DNA from: Nonomuraea gerenzanensis
Lineage (GTDB): Bacteria > Actinomycetota > Actinomycetes > Streptosporangiales > Streptosporangiaceae
Reading direction: 5' to 3'
NCBI RefSeq assembly: GCF_020215645.1
Contig: NZ_CP084058.1
Span: 6,696,001 to 6,760,000 of the forward strand
DNA: 64,000 nt
Shown here: piece by piece, positions 1-7,982 of the stretch
How the letters are laid out: every line of letters starts with the position of its first letter
Position numbering within the stretch: position 1 is the first letter of the stretch
Notes under the pieces: generated by a model
What the model saw: only the letters and a program-made list of their open reading frames with translations
Told to the model about the DNA's origin: nothing
Database searches by the model: none
Made by a program: the position numbers and the translations under genes

Positions 1-2
1 AC

Positions 3-352
3 GCCACCCGGCTCATCGCCCGCCTGGCCGACCTCACCAACGCCCGCCCCGTGTTCGTGCCGCTGCCCGGCGTGGTCGCCACCGGCGCGATCCGCGAGGC
101 GCTGCTCCAGGACCCCGACCTGGCCGACGTGAGGCCCAGTGGCACGACCTGACGGTCACGCTGACCGGCATCGGCGACCTGGCGCCCGGCGGGTCATCGG
201 CGTCGAAGCGGGCGACGTTCCGCGCCGTCGGGCGGCGGATCGGGATCGCGCGCGGGCTGCGCAAGCTCGCGGCGATCAGGGCGGCCGGCGAGGGCGGCCG
301 GGTCAACGTGCTCATCACCGACCTGCGGGTGGCGCGCCGGCTCTGCTCCTGA
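3..352 (+). pseudogene. Decayed SorC-family sugar-binding transcriptional regulator (C-terminal remnant)
   Basis: The segment enters from the left edge. It reads in one frame to a stop at 150-152 and continues, shifted by one base near 126-140, in another frame to a stop at 350-352. Joined, the protein has hallmarks of the C-terminal effector domain of SorC/DeoR-type sugar-binding regulators: a PLPGVVA segment, a WHDLTVTLTGIG segment, then a KLAAIRAAG and VNVLITD ending. Between GIG and KLAAIR about 50 residues normal for the family are missing, so there is an internal deletion as well as a frameshift. I infer a non-functional relic. The N-terminal HTH lies outside the window. An assembly error could explain the frameshift but not the missing block. 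Confidence 0.6.
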
Positions 353-361
353 CGCTCCGGT

Positions 362-1393
362 GTGTCCTTTTACCTGGAACGCCGAGATCGCCGACGACGA
401 TCATTCGGTGTGCTGCTCCGCAACCGTTCCGTCTTCGCCAGCTCCGACCTCGACGAAGTGCGCGGCGAGGTCGCCAAGGTGTTCTGCCCGCACCGGCTCG
501 ACCTGTCCGGGGACGCGGGCCTGCTGTCGGCCCGGTTCAACTCCGTCCAGCTCGGCTCGGTCCGCGTCAGCTACCTGGACTACGGGGCCGACGTGCACAT
601 CGAGCCGGGCGACCTGGAGACGTTCTTCCTGGTCATGATCCCGCTCGCCGGGCGCAGCCTGATCCGCGCCGGCGAGGCGGAGATCGTCTCCACCCCGTCG
701 CTGGCCTCGCTGCCCTCGCCGACCCGCCACCTCGACATGCGGTGGGCCGCCGGCTGCCCCCAGCTGCTGGTCAAGTTCGAGCGGGCCTCGATCGAGCGCT
801 CGCTTGAGCAGCTGCTCGGCGAGCCGCTCGACGCCCCGGTCGTCTTCGACCTCGGCGTGGACCTGACGGCGGGCTGGGCCAGGTCCTGGCGGGACCTGGC
901 CGACCTGCTCGTCAAGGAGGCCGAGCGCGACGACGGGCTGGGCGGCCATCCGCTGGCCGTCGCGCACCTGGAGAACGCGCTGACCACGCTGCTGCTGACC
1001 ATGCAGCCCTCCAACTACTCGGCGCGGCTGACGGCCCCCAGGCCGCCGGCGCTGCCGAAGGTGGTGCGGCGGGCGATGGAGTTCATCGAGGAGCACGCGC
1101 ACCTGCCGCTCACCACCGCCGACGTCGCCGGCGCCGTCGCGGTCAGCAGCCGCTCGCTCCAGGAGGGGTTCCGTGCGCATCTGGGGCTGACCCCGATGGC
1201 CCACCTGCGGCGGGTACGGCTGGCGCGGGTGCACGACGAGCTGAGCGCGGCCGACCCCGCCCGGGTCACGGTGACCACGGTGGCCGCCCGGTGGGGCTTC
1301 CTGCACCAGGGCCGGTTCGCCGCCCAGTACCGCGACAGGTACGGGCAGCCGCCGTCGGAGACGCTGCGCAGAGGTTCCGCGCCGGGTGGATGA
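362..1393 (+). CDS. AraC-family transcriptional regulator
   Basis: The 343-residue protein has a cupin-like N-terminal ligand-binding region of the AraC-binding-like type (about residues 20-210) and a C-terminal double helix-turn-helix (about 235-338) with the usual pattern, including LTTADVAGAVAVSSRSLQ and WGFLHQGRFAAQYR before a YGQPPSETLR end. It should bind DNA next to promoters and activate on effector binding. The GTG at 362 has no clear ribosome-binding site, and related proteins begin nearer the first conserved block, so a start about 15-20 codons downstream is possible. It lies 105 bp upstream of the StyA-like gene on the same strand, so it is the best candidate regulator of that monooxygenase. 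The effector is unknown. Confidence 0.85.
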   Translation: MSFYLERRDRRRRSFGVLLRNRSVFASSDLDEVRGEVAKVFCPHRLDLSGDAGLLSARFNSVQLGSVRVSYLDYGADVHIEPGDLETFFLVMIPLAGRSLIRAGEAEIVSTPSLASLPSPTRHLDMRWAAGCPQLLVKFERASIERSLEQLLGEPLDAPVVFDLGVDLTAGWARSWRDLADLLVKEAERDDGLGGHPLAVAHLENALTTLLLTMQPSNYSARLTAPRPPALPKVVRRAMEFIEEHAHLPLTTADVAGAVAVSSRSLQEGFRAHLGLTPMAHLRRVRLARVHDELSAADPARVTVTTVAARWGFLHQGRFAAQYRDRYGQPPSETLRRGSAPGG

Positions 1394-1498
1394 GATCCGC
1401 GCTCAGCGGATGGCCCGGCCCCGGGCGCCGGCCGTACCGTTCTTGTCAGGCGCCGATCATCCACCTCTCCACTCGACCCCCGGAAGGGACACCTCACC

Positions 1499-2722
1499 AT
1501 GCGCGACATCCTCATCGTCGGCGCCGGGCAGGCGGGGCTCCACCTGGCCATCGGCCTGCTCCAGCACGGCTACGACGTCACCGTGGTCTCCAACCGCACC
1601 CCCGAGTCCATCCGCGACGGCCGGGTCATGTCCGGCCAGGCCATGTTCGGCACGGCGCAGGCCCTGGAGCGCGAGCTGGGCCTGGACCGGTGGGCCGGGC
1701 TCTGCCCGCCCATCGACGGCATCGCGCTGACGGTGCCCGGCCCGGACGGCGGCAAGGCGCTCGACTGGGCGGCGCGGCTGGACGTGCCGGCCCGCTCGGT
1801 GGACCAGCGGGTGAAGATGCCGGCCTGGCTGGGCGAGTTCGAGCGGCTCGGCGGCAAGCTCGTCCTGCACGACGCCACCGCCGAGGACCTGGAGCGGTAC
1901 GCGGCCCGGCACGACCTGGTCCTGGTCGCGGCAGGGAAGGGGGAGATCGCCTCGCTCTTCGAGCGGGACCCCGCGCGCTCGCCGTACAGCGCCCCGCAGC
2001 GCGCGCTGGCGCTCACCTACGTCAACGGCCTGCTGCCCCGCTCCGGCCATTCGGCGGTCTGCTTCAACCTGCTGCCCGGCGTGGGCGAGTTCTTCGTCTT
2101 CCCCGCGCTGACACACTCGGGCCCGTGCGAGATCATGGTGTTCGAGGGGGTGCCGGGCGGCCCCATGGACTGCTGGGGCGACGTGCGCGGCCCCGCCGAG
2201 CACCTGGCGCGCAGCCGCGAGGTCCTGCGGGCGTTCTTCCCGTGGGAGGCCGAGCGCTGCGCCGCGATCGAGCTCACCGACGCCAACGCGGTCCTGACCG
2301 GCCGCTTCGCGCCCACGGTGCGCCGTCCCGTCGCCGTGCTGCCGTCCGGCGCGGCCGTGCTCGGTGTCGCCGACGTCGTGGTGCTCAACGACCCGATCAC
2401 CGGGCAGGGCAGCAACAACGCCGCCAAGTGCGCCGCCACCTACCTGCGGGCCATCGTGGAGCGGGGCGCGCAGCCGTTCGACGCGGACTGGATGCGGCGC
2501 ACGTTCGAGCTGTTCTGGGCGCAGGCCCGGCACGTCACGGACTGGACCAACGCGCTGCTGGCGCCGGCCCAGCCGCACCACCTGGCGCTGCTGGGCGCGG
2601 CCGGGCAGCGGCCGGAGATCGCCTCCCGGTTCGTCAACGGCTTCGACGACCCGGCCGACTACGCCGACTGGTTCATGGACGCCGGCCGGGCCGAGGCCTA
2701 CTTGGGCGGGGTCGCGGCATGA
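1499..2722 (+). CDS. Styrene/indole monooxygenase-like FAD monooxygenase (StyA-type large component)
   Basis: The 407-residue flavoprotein opens with a Rossmann FAD motif (GAGQAGLHLAIGLL, residues 8-21) and keeps the overall layout of the StyA/IndA group E flavin monooxygenases, including the PITGQGSNNAAK segment that closes the FAD site. Such enzymes use reduced FAD delivered by a separate reductase to epoxidise styrene-like alkenes or oxygenate indole. The ATG follows a good GGAAGGGA site. The stop overlaps the next gene, a flavin reductase, in an ATGA, which supports a two-component enzyme. Substrate cannot be read from sequence; no styrene-oxide isomerase or aldehyde dehydrogenase of the classic styrene pathway lies nearby. 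Confidence 0.85.
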   Translation: MRDILIVGAGQAGLHLAIGLLQHGYDVTVVSNRTPESIRDGRVMSGQAMFGTAQALERELGLDRWAGLCPPIDGIALTVPGPDGGKALDWAARLDVPARSVDQRVKMPAWLGEFERLGGKLVLHDATAEDLERYAARHDLVLVAAGKGEIASLFERDPARSPYSAPQRALALTYVNGLLPRSGHSAVCFNLLPGVGEFFVFPALTHSGPCEIMVFEGVPGGPMDCWGDVRGPAEHLARSREVLRAFFPWEAERCAAIELTDANAVLTGRFAPTVRRPVAVLPSGAAVLGVADVVVLNDPITGQGSNNAAKCAATYLRAIVERGAQPFDADWMRRTFELFWAQARHVTDWTNALLAPAQPHHLALLGAAGQRPEIASRFVNGFDDPADYADWFMDAGRAEAYLGGVAA

Positions 2723-3201
2723 GAGCGCTGCGGGAGGCCCTCGGGCAGTTCGCGACCGGGGTGGCGGTGATCACGACCGCGACCGCCGGCGGGGAGCGGG
2801 CAGGCGTGACCGTCAACTCCTTCACCTCGGTCTCGCTCGACCCGCCGCTGGTGCTCTGGTGCCTGTCGGCGCGCGCGCCCAGCGCCCGGCTCTTCCTGCG
2901 GGCCGGGCGGTTCGCCGTCAACGTGCTGGCCGCCGGCCAGGACCACCTGTCCAGGCGCTTCGCCACGCCCAGCGCCGACAAGTTCGCCGGGGTGGAGCTG
3001 CTCGGCGCGCCGCTGCCGTTGCTCGCCGGGACGCTGGCCACGTTCGTCTGCCGGACGGAGCGCGTGCACGACGGCGGCGACCACCACATCTTCGTCGGCG
3101 CGGTGGAGCGGTACCAGCGGGCCGAAGGGGAACCACTGGTGTTCCACTCCGGCCGCTACCGGGAGTTCTGGCCCGAGCCGGCCCTGGCCCGCCCCGCCTG
3201 A
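2719..3201 (+). CDS. Flavin reductase (StyB-like small component)
   Basis: The 160-residue protein matches the flavin reductase-like, FMN-binding split-barrel family. It starts LREALGQFATGVAVIT, has the conserved GVTVNSFTSVSLDPP segment that binds flavin, and ends with a HHIFVGAVE strand and a FHSGRY motif. Its start overlaps the stop of the StyA-like gene (ATGA at 2719-2722), so the two are translationally coupled. It should reduce free FAD with NAD(P)H and pass it to the oxygenase. The length is normal and nothing appears damaged. Confidence 0.9.
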   Translation: MRALREALGQFATGVAVITTATAGGERAGVTVNSFTSVSLDPPLVLWCLSARAPSARLFLRAGRFAVNVLAAGQDHLSRRFATPSADKFAGVELLGAPLPLLAGTLATFVCRTERVHDGGDHHIFVGAVERYQRAEGEPLVFHSGRYREFWPEPALARPA

Positions 3202-3230
3202 GCCCGCCTGAGCCCGCCTGAGCCCGCCTG
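3201..3230 (+). repeat. Tandem 10-bp repeat starting at the stop codon of the flavin reductase
   Basis: Three perfect copies of AGCCCGCCTG follow the TGA of the reductase; the last ten bases of the gene (GCCCCGCCTG) are a near-perfect fourth copy. The repeat re-creates TGA every 10 bases. It probably arose by replication slippage and would stop read-through in all three frames. Confidence 0.8.
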
Positions 3231-3312
3231 AGCCGAGGATCACCCTGAGGCCGAAGGTGCCCTGGTGCGGGATGCGCAGGGCGTGGAAGCGGCGCCATCC
3301 GTCGCGGGAGTA
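3225..3312 (-). other. Possible remnant of a coding sequence downstream of the ABC operon
   Basis: On the minus strand, just after the stop of the sugar permease, about 28 codons read as a protein-like segment (ARYSRDGWRRF, then HQGTFGLRV). It resembles the last strands of a beta-sandwich such as occurs at the end of glycoside hydrolases, but it has no start and no defined end. It may be the tail of a deleted hydrolase gene of the sugar operon. Support is weak; it could be chance. Confidence 0.2.
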
Positions 3313-3320
3313 GCGGGCGG

Positions 3321-4151
3321 TCAGCCTTTCAGACCGGTGTGCGCGAGCCCCTCGATGAACTGCCGCTGGGCCAGCACGAAGACGACCAGGATGGGCAGGG
3401 CGGTCATCGTGGCCGCGGACAGTTGCACGTTCCACAGGGGCGAGCCGTAGGCGTCGACGAACTGGGTGAGCGCCTGCGGCAGGGTGAACTTCGACGGGGT
3501 GGACAGGAACACGATGGGTTCGAGGTAGAGGTTCCAGGAGTGCAGGAACGTGAAGATGGCCACGGCCCCGAGCGCCGGCCGGGCCAGCGGCAGCGCCACC
3601 CGGCAGAAGGTGCCGAAGCGGCCGAGCCCGTCGACCCTGGCGGCCTCCTCCAGCTCGCCGGGCAGCGTGATGAAGAACTGCCGCATGATGAACGTGGCCA
3701 GCACGCTGGGCGCGCCCAGGATCGGCACGAGGATCAGCGGCCAGTGCGTGTCGGTCAGCCCCGCCGTGTGGAAGAGCTGGAACAGCGGGACGATCGTCAC
3801 CTCGCTGGGGATGAGCAGGCCGACGAGCACGACCAGGAAGAGCACGTTCTGCCCGGGGAAGCGGATGCGGGCGAAGGCGTAGCCGGCCATCGCCGCCACC
3901 GCCATCGTGCCGGCGGTCACCACGGCCGCGATGTAGAGGCTGTTGAGGTACTGCTGCCCGAACGGCTGCAGCTCGAAGACCCTGGCGTAGGTGGAGAAGT
4001 CGAACCTGGTGGGCACCAGCGCGGGCGGGAAGGCGAAGATGTCGCTGATCGGCTTCACCGACGAGGTGACCATCCACCAGGTCGGGAAGACGAACGGCAC
4101 GCACAGCGCGCTCAGCACCGCATACAGCGCGAGCTTGACCCTACGACTCAT
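3321..4151 (-). CDS. Carbohydrate ABC transporter permease (MalG-type)
   Basis: This 276-residue integral membrane protein has about six hydrophobic helices and the cytoplasmic EAA loop (EEAARVDGLGRFGTFCRVALP, about 187-207) that docks on the ATPase. Family members form the second half of the sugar import channel. Its ATG lies inside the end of the partner permease gene (11-bp overlap), so the two are coupled. No ATPase is encoded here; actinomycete sugar importers of this class commonly share an MsiK-type ATPase from elsewhere. The substrate is probably a mono- or oligosaccharide, not determinable from sequence. Confidence 0.92.
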   Translation of the reverse strand: MSRRVKLALYAVLSALCVPFVFPTWWMVTSSVKPISDIFAFPPALVPTRFDFSTYARVFELQPFGQQYLNSLYIAAVVTAGTMAVAAMAGYAFARIRFPGQNVLFLVVLVGLLIPSEVTIVPLFQLFHTAGLTDTHWPLILVPILGAPSVLATFIMRQFFITLPGELEEAARVDGLGRFGTFCRVALPLARPALGAVAIFTFLHSWNLYLEPIVFLSTPSKFTLPQALTQFVDAYGSPLWNVQLSAATMTALPILVVFVLAQRQFIEGLAHTGLKG

Positions 4152-5085
4152 GGAAGACCCACTTCCGGCGCAGCCGCCACTGCAGCAGCGTCAGCGCCGC
4201 GACGATCAGGAACAGCAGGACCGACAGGGTGGCGCCGTAGCCGAGGTGCCTGAACTGGAAGGCCTGCTGGTACAGGTAGTAGACGAGGACGGTGGTGGAC
4301 AGGCCGGGCCCGCCCTGGGTGAGCACGGCGATCTGCGCGAACACCTGCAGCGACCCGACCACGGTGATGATCGAGGTGAGCAGGATGGTCGGGCTGATCT
4401 GCGGCACCGTGATGCGCAGGAAGCGGGTCCAGGCGCCGGCGCCGTCGAGCTGCGCCGCCTCGTAGAGCTGGCGCGGCACGCCCTGGAGCGCGGCCAGGAA
4501 GAGCACCATGTTGAGCCCGACGTTCTTGACGACCTGGACGACGACGACCGACAGCAGGGCGGTGCTCTCGCCGCGCAGCCAGTTGGGGCCGTCCACGCCG
4601 GCCAGGCCGAGCAGGCCGTTGACGCCGCCGTCCTGCTGGAGCAGGAACTGCCAGACGATGGTCCAGGCGACCAGCGACACCAGCACCGGCGAGAAGAACA
4701 GCGTGCGGAAGAACGTCGTGCCGCGCAGCTTCTGGTCGAGCAGGACGGCCAGGGTGAGCGCGAGGGCGAGGTTGAGCACGACCAGGCCGGCCGAGAAGAG
4801 CGCGGTGCTGGTCAGCACCTGCCCGAGGTTCGGGTCGGCGAGCAGCTTGGCGTAGTTCTCGCCGCCGACGAACTCGAACGTGCCCGCCAGCACGTTCCAC
4901 TCCTGGAGGCTGTAGTAGCCGACCAGGCCGAGCGGCAGCAGCACGAACAGCACGCTGCCCGCGAGCTGCGGCGAGATCATCAGGTAGCCGACGAGGGCGT
5001 CGCGCCGGGGGATGGTCCAGAAGGCGCGGGGCGGCCGGGTGGCGGGGCGCGCGGCCGTCCCCTCACGCAGGTCCGTCGCCGTCAC
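4141..5085 (-). CDS. Carbohydrate ABC transporter permease (MalF-type)
   Basis: This 314-residue protein has a short hydrophilic N-terminus and six membrane helices (first near LAGSVLFVLLPLGLVGYYS). The EAA loop is present (YEAAQLDGAGAWTRFLRITVP, about residues 221-241). It is the first permease after the solute-binding protein, the normal order SBP - MalF-like - MalG-like. Only one base separates the SBP stop from the start region, so translation is likely coupled. It is part of the lacI-led minus-strand operon. Confidence 0.92.
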   Translation of the reverse strand: MTATDLREGTAARPATRPPRAFWTIPRRDALVGYLMISPQLAGSVLFVLLPLGLVGYYSLQEWNVLAGTFEFVGGENYAKLLADPNLGQVLTSTALFSAGLVVLNLALALTLAVLLDQKLRGTTFFRTLFFSPVLVSLVAWTIVWQFLLQQDGGVNGLLGLAGVDGPNWLRGESTALLSVVVVQVVKNVGLNMVLFLAALQGVPRQLYEAAQLDGAGAWTRFLRITVPQISPTILLTSIITVVGSLQVFAQIAVLTQGGPGLSTTVLVYYLYQQAFQFRHLGYGATLSVLLFLIVAALTLLQWRLRRKWVFHES

Positions 5086-5086
5086 G

Positions 5087-6340
5087 TCAGCCGCCCAGCA
5101 GCGGCTGGATCTTCGCGCACACGCCGTCCAGCACCGCCTTGACGTCGGCGTCCGGCTTCCACAGCGGGTCGAGCGCGGCCCTGGCGGTCTGGGCCAGCTC
5201 GGCCTGGCCGGTGTGGCTGGGCTTGACCACGCCCTGCTCGATGCCGTCGATCACCACTTCCTGGAGCTGGTCGCCGTTCAGCATGGGGCTGGTCTTGGCC
5301 ATGGTGTCGGCCGTCAGCAGGGAGGAGCGGGCGGGCGGGAAGTAGGCGGCGAGCTTGGCGGAGTTGGCGGCGTTGGTGAAGTAGGCGAGGAAGTCGGCGG
5401 CCAACTCGGCCTTCGGCGACTTCTTCAGCACGCCGATCCCGGCCTGGCCGATGACCGCGTACTCGCCCTTCGGCCCGGCGGGCAGCGGCACCAGGTCCCA
5501 CGTGAAGGTGGCGTCCTCCAGCATGGCGGCGCGGGAGATCTGGGCGACGGCCATCGCGGTGTCGCCGGAGAAGAAGTCGACCGCGGTGCCGGGGCCGGGC
5601 ATCGCCTTGTCGGTGAAGATCGACTTGTGCAGGAACGTCATGGCCTCGACCATCTCGGGCGCGTTGAACTGGCAGGTGCCGCCGTCGTCGCTCCACGCCT
5701 TGGCACCCCAGCCCTGCCAGACGGTGGCGAGGTTGTCCCACGCCTTGTAGTCGAAGTTGAGGATGGTCAGGCCGTTCTTGCCCTTCGCCGCGACGGCCTT
5801 GTTGATCTCGTTGGCGTGCTCCCAGTCCCACTGGCCGGCCTTGATCAGGTCGCGCGGCGCCTTCTGGCCCGCCGCCTTGACCAGGTCGGTGTTGACGAAG
5901 ACGCCGAAGGGCGAGGTGGAGAACGGGTAGGCGTACAGCTCGCCGTCGCGCTCCCACAGCCGGGTGGCGGCGGGCACCAGCTCGCCCGCGTTCTCGATCT
6001 TGCCCTTGAGCGGGACGAGCGCGCCGGAGCCGACGAAGTCGGGCGCCGCGTTCTCCAGGATCCAGGCCAGGTCGGGGGCGTTGCCGCCGGCGATCTGGGT
6101 GGTCAGCGTGGTCGTGTAGTTCTCGAACGGGATCGGGTCGAAGGTGATCTCGCCGACCCGCGGGTGCGACTTGCGGTACTCGGCGGCGATGTCCTTGAAC
6201 AGCTTCAGGTGGGCCTCGTTGGAGGTCCAGATCGACATGCGCAGCGGCTGCGGGCCCTGCGCGGCCGGCGCCGCACCGCCACCGCAGGCGGTGACCGTGA
6301 GCAGGCAGGCCAGCGCGAGGGTTGCCAGGGGTGCTTTCAT
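5087..6340 (-). CDS. Extracellular sugar-binding lipoprotein of the ABC importer
   Basis: The 417-residue protein has a lipoprotein signal peptide ending in a lipobox (LTVTAC, Cys19), so it should be anchored to the outer face of the membrane. The mature part is a family 1 extracellular solute-binding protein: RMSIWTSNEAHLKLFKDIA near the start, GNAPDLAWI, and many aromatic residues expected in a sugar pocket. The start is preceded by AAGGAGATCCCCC. It feeds the two downstream permeases. The FAD oxidoreductase upstream suggests the imported compound is oxidised after uptake, but the ligand cannot be named. Confidence 0.92.
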   Translation of the reverse strand: MKAPLATLALACLLTVTACGGGAAPAAQGPQPLRMSIWTSNEAHLKLFKDIAAEYRKSHPRVGEITFDPIPFENYTTTLTTQIAGGNAPDLAWILENAAPDFVGSGALVPLKGKIENAGELVPAATRLWERDGELYAYPFSTSPFGVFVNTDLVKAAGQKAPRDLIKAGQWDWEHANEINKAVAAKGKNGLTILNFDYKAWDNLATVWQGWGAKAWSDDGGTCQFNAPEMVEAMTFLHKSIFTDKAMPGPGTAVDFFSGDTAMAVAQISRAAMLEDATFTWDLVPLPAGPKGEYAVIGQAGIGVLKKSPKAELAADFLAYFTNAANSAKLAAYFPPARSSLLTADTMAKTSPMLNGDQLQEVVIDGIEQGVVKPSHTGQAELAQTARAALDPLWKPDADVKAVLDGVCAKIQPLLGG

Positions 6341-6359
6341 GGGGGATCTCCTTCTGGCG

Positions 6360-7982
6360 TCAGTAGCCGGTGACGTCGGGCCAGCGCAGCTCCACGCCGT
6401 CGCGGACGAGCCGGTGCTGGTAGTCGGCCAGGAGCCGCTCGTCCGCGCGCACGGCGTGCGGCGTGGTGGCGCGGTCCAGGCAGAAGGCGGCGAGCGCGCC
6501 GGCCGCCTCGCCGACGTTCCACTCCACCGGGTGCAGGCGGTAGGCGCCGTTGGTGATGTGGGTGGTGCCGATGTTCTTGCAGGCGGGCAGCAGGTTGCTC
6601 ATCCGCTGCGGGATCAGCGCTCCGAGGGGGATCTCGAACGGGGAGCAGGCGACGTCGATGTAGTTGTCGCCGCCGGTCGAGGGGTGCAGGTCGATGCGGT
6701 ACATGCCCACGCCCACGGAGTCGTGGTAGGAGACGGCGCCCTTGTCGCCGCGTACCGCCACGGACAGGTCCTGTTCGGTGACGGTGGTCAGGGCCCGGAT
6801 GCGCCGGGACTCGCGGATGTAGGGGGCCTGGGCGAGCCCGTCGGTGCCGCCGGTGACGTCGCCGCGCAGCCGCAGGCCGGGGTAGCCGGTGCCGCCGTCG
6901 TGGCGGGGCGCCTCGGTCTGCAGCCAGTACAGCACCGACTTCGACAGCTCGCGGGCCGCCGCCAGGTGCCGGTCGGCGTCCGGCACGTCGATGACCGGGC
7001 CCTCCAGGTAGTCGATCATCGGCCAGTTGACGAGCGTGATGTCGCTGTCGTACGCGCCGGGCACGAACAGGTCGCGGGCGGCGATCCTGCGGAAGGTCCA
7101 CAGGTTGCCGTCGCCCGGGTTGACCCGCTGGTCGGCCTCCACCAGGCGGGGGTCGTCGCCGGGGTTCGGGGTGAAGGAACGCTCCATGATCTCCAGCGTC
7201 CGCGGGCTCGGGCAGCGCCACGACAGCAGCCGGTCGCCCCAGAAGGGCGGCTGGTAGGCGCGCCAGAAGTCGTAGGAGGCCGGCTTGTCCACGGTGTGGT
7301 CGCCGTCCACGTGGTCGATGGCGAAGCACACGGACACGGCCTGCATGTTCATCGGCTGCGCCACCGCCGGGGCGCTGGGCTCGCCGGTGTCGTCCCGGGC
7401 CTCGAAGCCGGTCACGTACTCGGCGCCTGCCAGCGGCAGCAGCTCGCCGGTCTCGGTGGCGTCCAGCACGTACGGCGCCACCGCGGTGATCTCGCCGCCC
7501 CCGTCGCGGTGCGCGAGCCGCACGGCCGTGACGCGGTCGCCGTCCACCTCGGCCCCGACCGGCCGGTACGGCTGCAGCACGCGCAGCCTGCCGGACCCCC
7601 GGTAGGGGGCGAGCATGGCCTCGATGACCGCGACCGCGACCCGGGGCTCGTGGCACAGCTTGCTGACGTGCCCGCCGCCCGGGTTGAGCTCCCGCCACGC
7701 CCGCGCCCGCTCGGTCAGCGGGTAGTGCTCGCGGTAGTAGCGCCGGATGCCGTCGCGCAAGGCGCGGTAGCTCGCGGTGACGCCGAACCGCTCCACCCAG
7801 GTGTGCTCGTCCGGCGGCACCGCCTGGCTGGTGAGCTGGCCGCCCAGCCAGTCGTACTCCTCGGTGAGCACCACCGAGCGCCCCGCCCGCAGCAGAGCCA
7901 GCGCGGCGGCCACGCCGCCCAGCCCGCCGCCGACGACCAGGGCGTCTGCCGATATCTCGATCACGTGGGTCTTACCTCTCAT
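6360..7982 (-). CDS. FAD-dependent oxidoreductase of a sugar-uptake operon
   Basis: The ATG at 7982 overlaps the end of lacI by 11 bp and gives 540 residues starting MRGKTHVIEISADALVVGGG. The protein has an N-terminal GGGLGGVAAALALLRAG dinucleotide-binding motif and matches the FAD-dependent oxidoreductase family PF12831, with PACKNIGTTHITNGAYRLHP and a GEAAGALAAFCL segment at the C-terminus that closes the FAD site. No signal peptide is seen, so it should be cytoplasmic. Placement between a LacI regulator and a sugar importer suggests oxidation of an imported sugar or glycoside. Family members are poorly characterised, so the reaction is unknown. Confidence 0.82.
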   Translation of the reverse strand: MRGKTHVIEISADALVVGGGLGGVAAALALLRAGRSVVLTEEYDWLGGQLTSQAVPPDEHTWVERFGVTASYRALRDGIRRYYREHYPLTERARAWRELNPGGGHVSKLCHEPRVAVAVIEAMLAPYRGSGRLRVLQPYRPVGAEVDGDRVTAVRLAHRDGGGEITAVAPYVLDATETGELLPLAGAEYVTGFEARDDTGEPSAPAVAQPMNMQAVSVCFAIDHVDGDHTVDKPASYDFWRAYQPPFWGDRLLSWRCPSPRTLEIMERSFTPNPGDDPRLVEADQRVNPGDGNLWTFRRIAARDLFVPGAYDSDITLVNWPMIDYLEGPVIDVPDADRHLAAARELSKSVLYWLQTEAPRHDGGTGYPGLRLRGDVTGGTDGLAQAPYIRESRRIRALTTVTEQDLSVAVRGDKGAVSYHDSVGVGMYRIDLHPSTGGDNYIDVACSPFEIPLGALIPQRMSNLLPACKNIGTTHITNGAYRLHPVEWNVGEAAGALAAFCLDRATTPHAVRADERLLADYQHRLVRDGVELRWPDVTGY

